A stretch of 7,964 bases of DNA from Terriglobales bacterium (GTDB taxonomy: Bacteria > Acidobacteriota > Terriglobia > Terriglobales > Acidobacteriaceae), in assembly GCA_015655365.1 (NCBI GenBank), contig JAATFE010000310.1, positions 1 to 7,964 of the forward strand, in the 5' to 3' direction. Both the position numbers and the translations under genes were made by a program. Below, piece after piece: positions 5,621-7,964 of this stretch (position 1 is its first letter; each line of letters opens with the position of its first letter). The notes beneath the pieces were generated by a model. It had not been told where the DNA came from, did not search any database, and saw only the letters and a program-made list of their open reading frames with translations.

Positions 5621-6682
5621 TTACGGCTCGTCGTTATAGATCCCAATCTGCAATCTCCCGCCCTCCGCCTGCCGCGCCCGGTACATCCCCGGCGTATTGA
5701 AGCTCCAGGCCAACTGCCCATCCGGCGTAATCGCAATCAGCCCTCCGTCCCCGTGCAATCCCTCCAACTCCTTGTGGATCACCTGGTCGGCAGCCTGCTG
5801 CAACGTTATCCCCTTGTACTGCACCAGCGCGCAAACCTCGCGGGCCACCGTGAGCCGGATAAAGTACTCGCCCGCACCGGTCGCGGAAACCGCGCAGGAC
5901 TGGTTCGAAGCGTACGTCCCCGCCCCGATAATCGGCGAGTCGCCCACGCGCCCCCAGCGCTTTCCTTGTGTCCCTCCCGTCGAAGTCCCCGCGGCAATAT
6001 TCCCCTTGCGATCCAGCGCCACCACCCCCACGGTGCCGAACTTGTGCGCGTTGGGCGCTTCAATCTCCGCCAACGGCGCAACCGGCGGAGCGGGCGCGCC
6101 GGCCGGCCGTTCCGGAATCGGCCGCCCTTCCTTCTTCAATTGCCTCACCAGCGACTGCCAGCGCCGCTCGGTAAAAAAGAAACTCGGGTCTACTTGCTCC
6201 AGGCCGCTCTGCGCGGCGAAGGCATCGGTGCCCGGCCCCATCAGCATTACGTGCGGCGACTTCTCCATCACCGCCCGTGCCAGGCTGATCGGGTGGCGGG
6301 TGCGCGTAACCCCTGCCACCGCTCCCGCCTTCAAGTTCAAACCGTCCATGATGGCCGCGTCCAGTTCGTTCTTGCCCTCGGCGGTAAACACCGCGCCCCG
6401 CCCGGCGTTGAACAGCGGATCGTCCTCGAGAATGTGAATCGCGGCCTCGATGGCGTCCAGCGACGAACCGCCCTGGTCCAGCACCTTGGCGCCCGCCTCT
6501 GTAGCCTGGGCCAGCGAAGCGCGATAGGCTGCCTCGGTCTTGGGGTCCATGGTGGCGCGCTCAATCACCCCCGCCCCGCCGTGCAAAACGATGGCCCAGT
6601 GGTGCGAGGGCTGTTGAGCGCCCCCCGCAGCAGCACCCGCACCCAGAATCATCCCAATCAACCAGCAACAGAACTTTCGCAT
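5621..6682 (-). CDS. iaaA: Exported isoaspartyl peptidase/L-asparaginase (plant-type, Ntn hydrolase)
   Basis: A 353-residue N-terminal nucleophile hydrolase of the IaaA/plant-type asparaginase family, which removes isoaspartyl residues from dipeptides and hydrolyses asparagine. The precursor cleaves itself before a threonine to give alpha and beta subunits. Family motifs in order: HGGAG (34-38), GSSLDAIEAAIHILEDDPLFNAGRG (72-96), LDAAIMDG (107-114), the cleavage site and nucleophile Thr217 in KFGTVGVVALD, TSTGG (233-237), RVGDSPIIGAGTYA (245-258) and TGAGE (268-272). Residues 1-22 form a signal peptide (MRKFCCWLIGMILGAGAAAG), so the enzyme is probably periplasmic, unlike E. coli IaaA. The linker before Thr217 is unusually Pro/Ala-rich (about 190-210). 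I chose the ATG at 6682 because AAGGGA lies 7 bases upstream and the signal peptide starts there; an ATG at 6712 adds ten polar residues. It is convergent with rubrerythrin. Confidence 0.95.
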   Translation of the reverse strand: MRKFCCWLIGMILGAGAAAGGAQQPSHHWAIVLHGGAGVIERATMDPKTEAAYRASLAQATEAGAKVLDQGGSSLDAIEAAIHILEDDPLFNAGRGAVFTAEGKNELDAAIMDGLNLKAGAVAGVTRTRHPISLARAVMEKSPHVMLMGPGTDAFAAQSGLEQVDPSFFFTERRWQSLVRQLKKEGRPIPERPAGAPAPPVAPLAEIEAPNAHKFGTVGVVALDRKGNIAAGTSTGGTQGKRWGRVGDSPIIGAGTYASNQSCAVSATGAGEYFIRLTVAREVCALVQYKGITLQQAADQVIHKELEGLHGDGGLIAITPDGQLAWSFNTPGMYRARQAEGGRLQIGIYNDEP

Positions 6683-6752
6683 GACTTTCCCTTTCGCCTC
6701 AAGATCGCGCATCGGACACCCTCACCCCGCCGCGCTCTCCCTATCTCATTGT

Positions 6753-6777
6753 TTCCATGCTATTCCACAGCATTCCA
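6753..6777. promoter_or_regulatory. Three TTCCA boxes at exact 10-bp spacing
   Basis: TTCCA occurs at 6753-6757, 6763-6767 and 6773-6777, one helical turn apart, so all three face the same side of the DNA. The arms ATGCT (6757-6761) and AGCAT (6769-6773) around the middle box add partial dyad symmetry. It lies between divergent genes, about 70 bases upstream of the isoaspartyl peptidase start. This could be an activator or repressor site; the protein is unknown. Confidence 0.3.
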
Positions 6778-6842
6778 AAGCCCGGCAGCCTCACCGCCCC
6801 CGCCGCACGCTGACTTGCTGTCCTGCCACCTCCGCCGCCTTT

Positions 6843-6884
6843 CTACTCCCTACTCTCTATTCCCTACTCCCTGTTCCCTGTTTT
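6843..6884 (+). repeat. Heptanucleotide tandem repeat, six units
   Basis: Six consecutive 7-bp units with consensus CTACTCC: CTACTCC, CTACTCT, CTATTCC, CTACTCC, CTGTTCC, CTGTTTT (the last is degenerate). Differences are almost all C/T or A/G transitions. The array lies 85 bases upstream of the S41 pseudoprotease start and just before its candidate -10 box. Similar short heptamer arrays are known between genes in cyanobacteria. Confidence 0.8.
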
Positions 6885-6908
6885 TCCCCACTTCCGCACC
6901 CCTTGCGC

Positions 6909-6914
6909 TACAAT
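6909..6914 (+). promoter_or_regulatory. Possible -10 box of the second S41 gene
   Basis: TACAAT, five of six bases of the consensus, lies 54 bases before the GTG at 6969. No recognisable -35 hexamer occurs at 16-18 bp spacing; that position is C-rich sequence just after the heptamer array. A transcript would start near 6921. Weak evidence. Confidence 0.3.
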
Positions 6915-6968
6915 CGCGTCTATAGAGTGAGCGGTCTATTTCCCCTCAAGGCTGCCCCGGTGGTGTGT

Positions 6969-7964
6969 GTGTCTCGATTCTTCCAACGCTTTGTCTTCGT
7001 GCTTTCCACGGCAATCTTTGCCGCCCTTGGCCTCGGCTTTGTCCTGGGCGAGTTCGGGCTGTTCGGCGTTCACGCCGGCGGCGAGCAGGATGGCGCCTAC
7101 CGCCAGATGCGCGTCTATGCCGAGGCCCTCAAAAAGGTCCAGTCCGACTATGTCACCGAGCCCAGCATCAACGACGTGACCACCGGCGCTTTGCACGGCC
7201 TGCTCGAATCGTTGGATTCGGACTCCAGCTACCTCACCCCGACCGAATACAAAATCTACAAGGACCGCCCCACCACGGGCATCGCACAGATCGGCATCAT
7301 GGTCTCCAAGCGCTACGGCTACGCCACTGTCGTGAGCGTCGTGCCTGGCTCTCCTGCTGACAAGCAACACCTTAGCGACGGCGATGTGATTGAATCCATT
7401 GGCGAACAGTCCACCCGCGAGCTCTCCCTGGCCGTCATACGGCTTATGCTCGACGGCAAGCCGGAAACCACGGTCACGCTCTCCGTCGTGCGTCCCCGCA
7501 AATCCGATCCCGACAAGCTCACCTTCACCCGTACTATCGCTGCCCCTGCCACTATGAGCGAGCAGCAGTACGAGAACGCCTCTATCCTCTACCTCAAGCC
7601 CGGCGACCTGACCTCGGCCCGCGTGGACGAAATTGCCACCAAGCTCAAGGCTTTGGCCAAAGGCCGCAAGGTGCTCCTCGACCTGCGCGACTGCACAGGC
7701 GGCGAACCCCAGGACGGCCTCCGTCTGGCCAACTTCTTCGTCAAACAAGGCACCCTGGCCACATTGGAAGGCCAGAAATTCCCCCGCCAGACATTCGCCG
7801 CCGACCCGGCCAAAGTCCTCACCGATGCGCCGCTCGCAGTTCTCGTCAACCGCGGCACCTATGGCGGAGCTGAACTGGCCGCCGCCGCCATTGCCGACGC
7901 CAAGCGCGGCGACGTGGTGGGCGAACGCACCTTCGGCGAAGGCTCCGTGCAGAAGACCATCGAG
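6969..7964 (+). CDS. S41-family pseudoprotease with PDZ domain (3' end beyond window)
   Basis: The first 332 residues of a second, diverged S41 protein; it runs off the right edge with no stop. Residues 1-36 are a signal peptide or anchor (RFFQRFVF, then a hydrophobic stretch). A helical region carries GALHGLLESLDSDSSYL (73-89). A PDZ domain follows at about 103-190 (PGSPADKQHLSDGDVIESIG), then the protease-like core from about 200. Its DLRDCTGGEP corresponds to DLRGNPGG of active members. Aligned by NR..T...AE, the nucleophile Ser is Gly299 (TYGGAE), and the Lys in TFGKG is Glu324 (TFGEG). Gln328 and the 25-residue spacing remain. It should therefore be proteolytically inactive, perhaps a binding or scaffold protein in the periplasm. 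No ATG is available at the start. I prefer GTG at 6969, giving MSRFFQ with GGTGG 5 bases upstream; in-frame GTGs at 6963 and 6960 are alternatives. Confidence 0.9.
   Translation, partial: MSRFFQRFVFVLSTAIFAALGLGFVLGEFGLFGVHAGGEQDGAYRQMRVYAEALKKVQSDYVTEPSINDVTTGALHGLLESLDSDSSYLTPTEYKIYKDRPTTGIAQIGIMVSKRYGYATVVSVVPGSPADKQHLSDGDVIESIGEQSTRELSLAVIRLMLDGKPETTVTLSVVRPRKSDPDKLTFTRTIAAPATMSEQQYENASILYLKPGDLTSARVDEIATKLKALAKGRKVLLDLRDCTGGEPQDGLRLANFFVKQGTLATLEGQKFPRQTFAADPAKVLTDAPLAVLVNRGTYGGAELAAAAIADAKRGDVVGERTFGEGSVQKTIE

Noticed and set aside
6843..6884. CRISPR array
   Set aside because: Units are 7 bp and contiguous, without spacers.
5753..6925. Rightward 390-codon frame opposite the isoaspartyl peptidase gene
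   Set aside because: Arg/His/Pro-rich antisense shadow, and its end is in the heptamer-repeat intergenic region.
6936..7748. Leftward 270-codon frame opposite the second S41 gene
   Set aside because: Antisense shadow; the plus strand carries PDZ and S41 motifs in an uninterrupted frame.

Overview
The window looks like chromosomal housekeeping DNA from a GC-rich Gram-negative bacterium, most likely Acidobacteriota (Terriglobia-like). This rests on exported SurA-type and S41 proteins with an acidobacterial look, a DGAYRQM...GALHGLLESLD-type S41 paralogue, and short palindromic intergenic repeats starting GGGTGCCCCA. The assignment is from memory of such genomes; no search was run.

Layout: 1-359 is non-coding, holding a nested palindromic repeat and the terminator of the next gene. 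360-2132 (-) is a SurA/parvulin-type periplasmic chaperone with a 245-residue Lys/Pro/Ala-rich tail. 2133-2656 is a divergent promoter region with a second palindromic repeat, an extended -10 box and a terminator-like hairpin in the leader of the next gene. 2657-4267 (+) is an exported S41 C-terminal processing peptidase with an intact Ser302/Lys327 dyad. A perfect bidirectional terminator separates it from a convergent two-gene unit, 4829-4346 (-): DUF4160 then DUF2442, overlapping by 17 bp, with a promoter predicting a leaderless mRNA. 4937-5515 (+) is a classical rubrerythrin. A third palindromic repeat lies between it and the convergent 5621-6682 (-) exported isoaspartyl peptidase/L-asparaginase. 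6683-6968 holds three TTCCA boxes spaced 10 bp apart and a six-unit heptanucleotide tandem repeat. 6969 to the window end (+) is a second S41 protein, in which both catalytic residues are replaced (Ser to Gly, Lys to Glu).

Theme: four of the seven genes make exported proteins for protein folding, processing or repair in the envelope (SurA-like chaperone, active S41 protease, isoaspartyl peptidase, S41 pseudoprotease). Rubrerythrin is a cytoplasmic peroxide-defence protein. The DUF4160/DUF2442 pair is the only accessory-looking module. The most interesting points are the apparent S41 pseudoprotease, the three-copy palindrome family whose stems differ while the ends are kept, and the DUF4160/DUF2442 unit.
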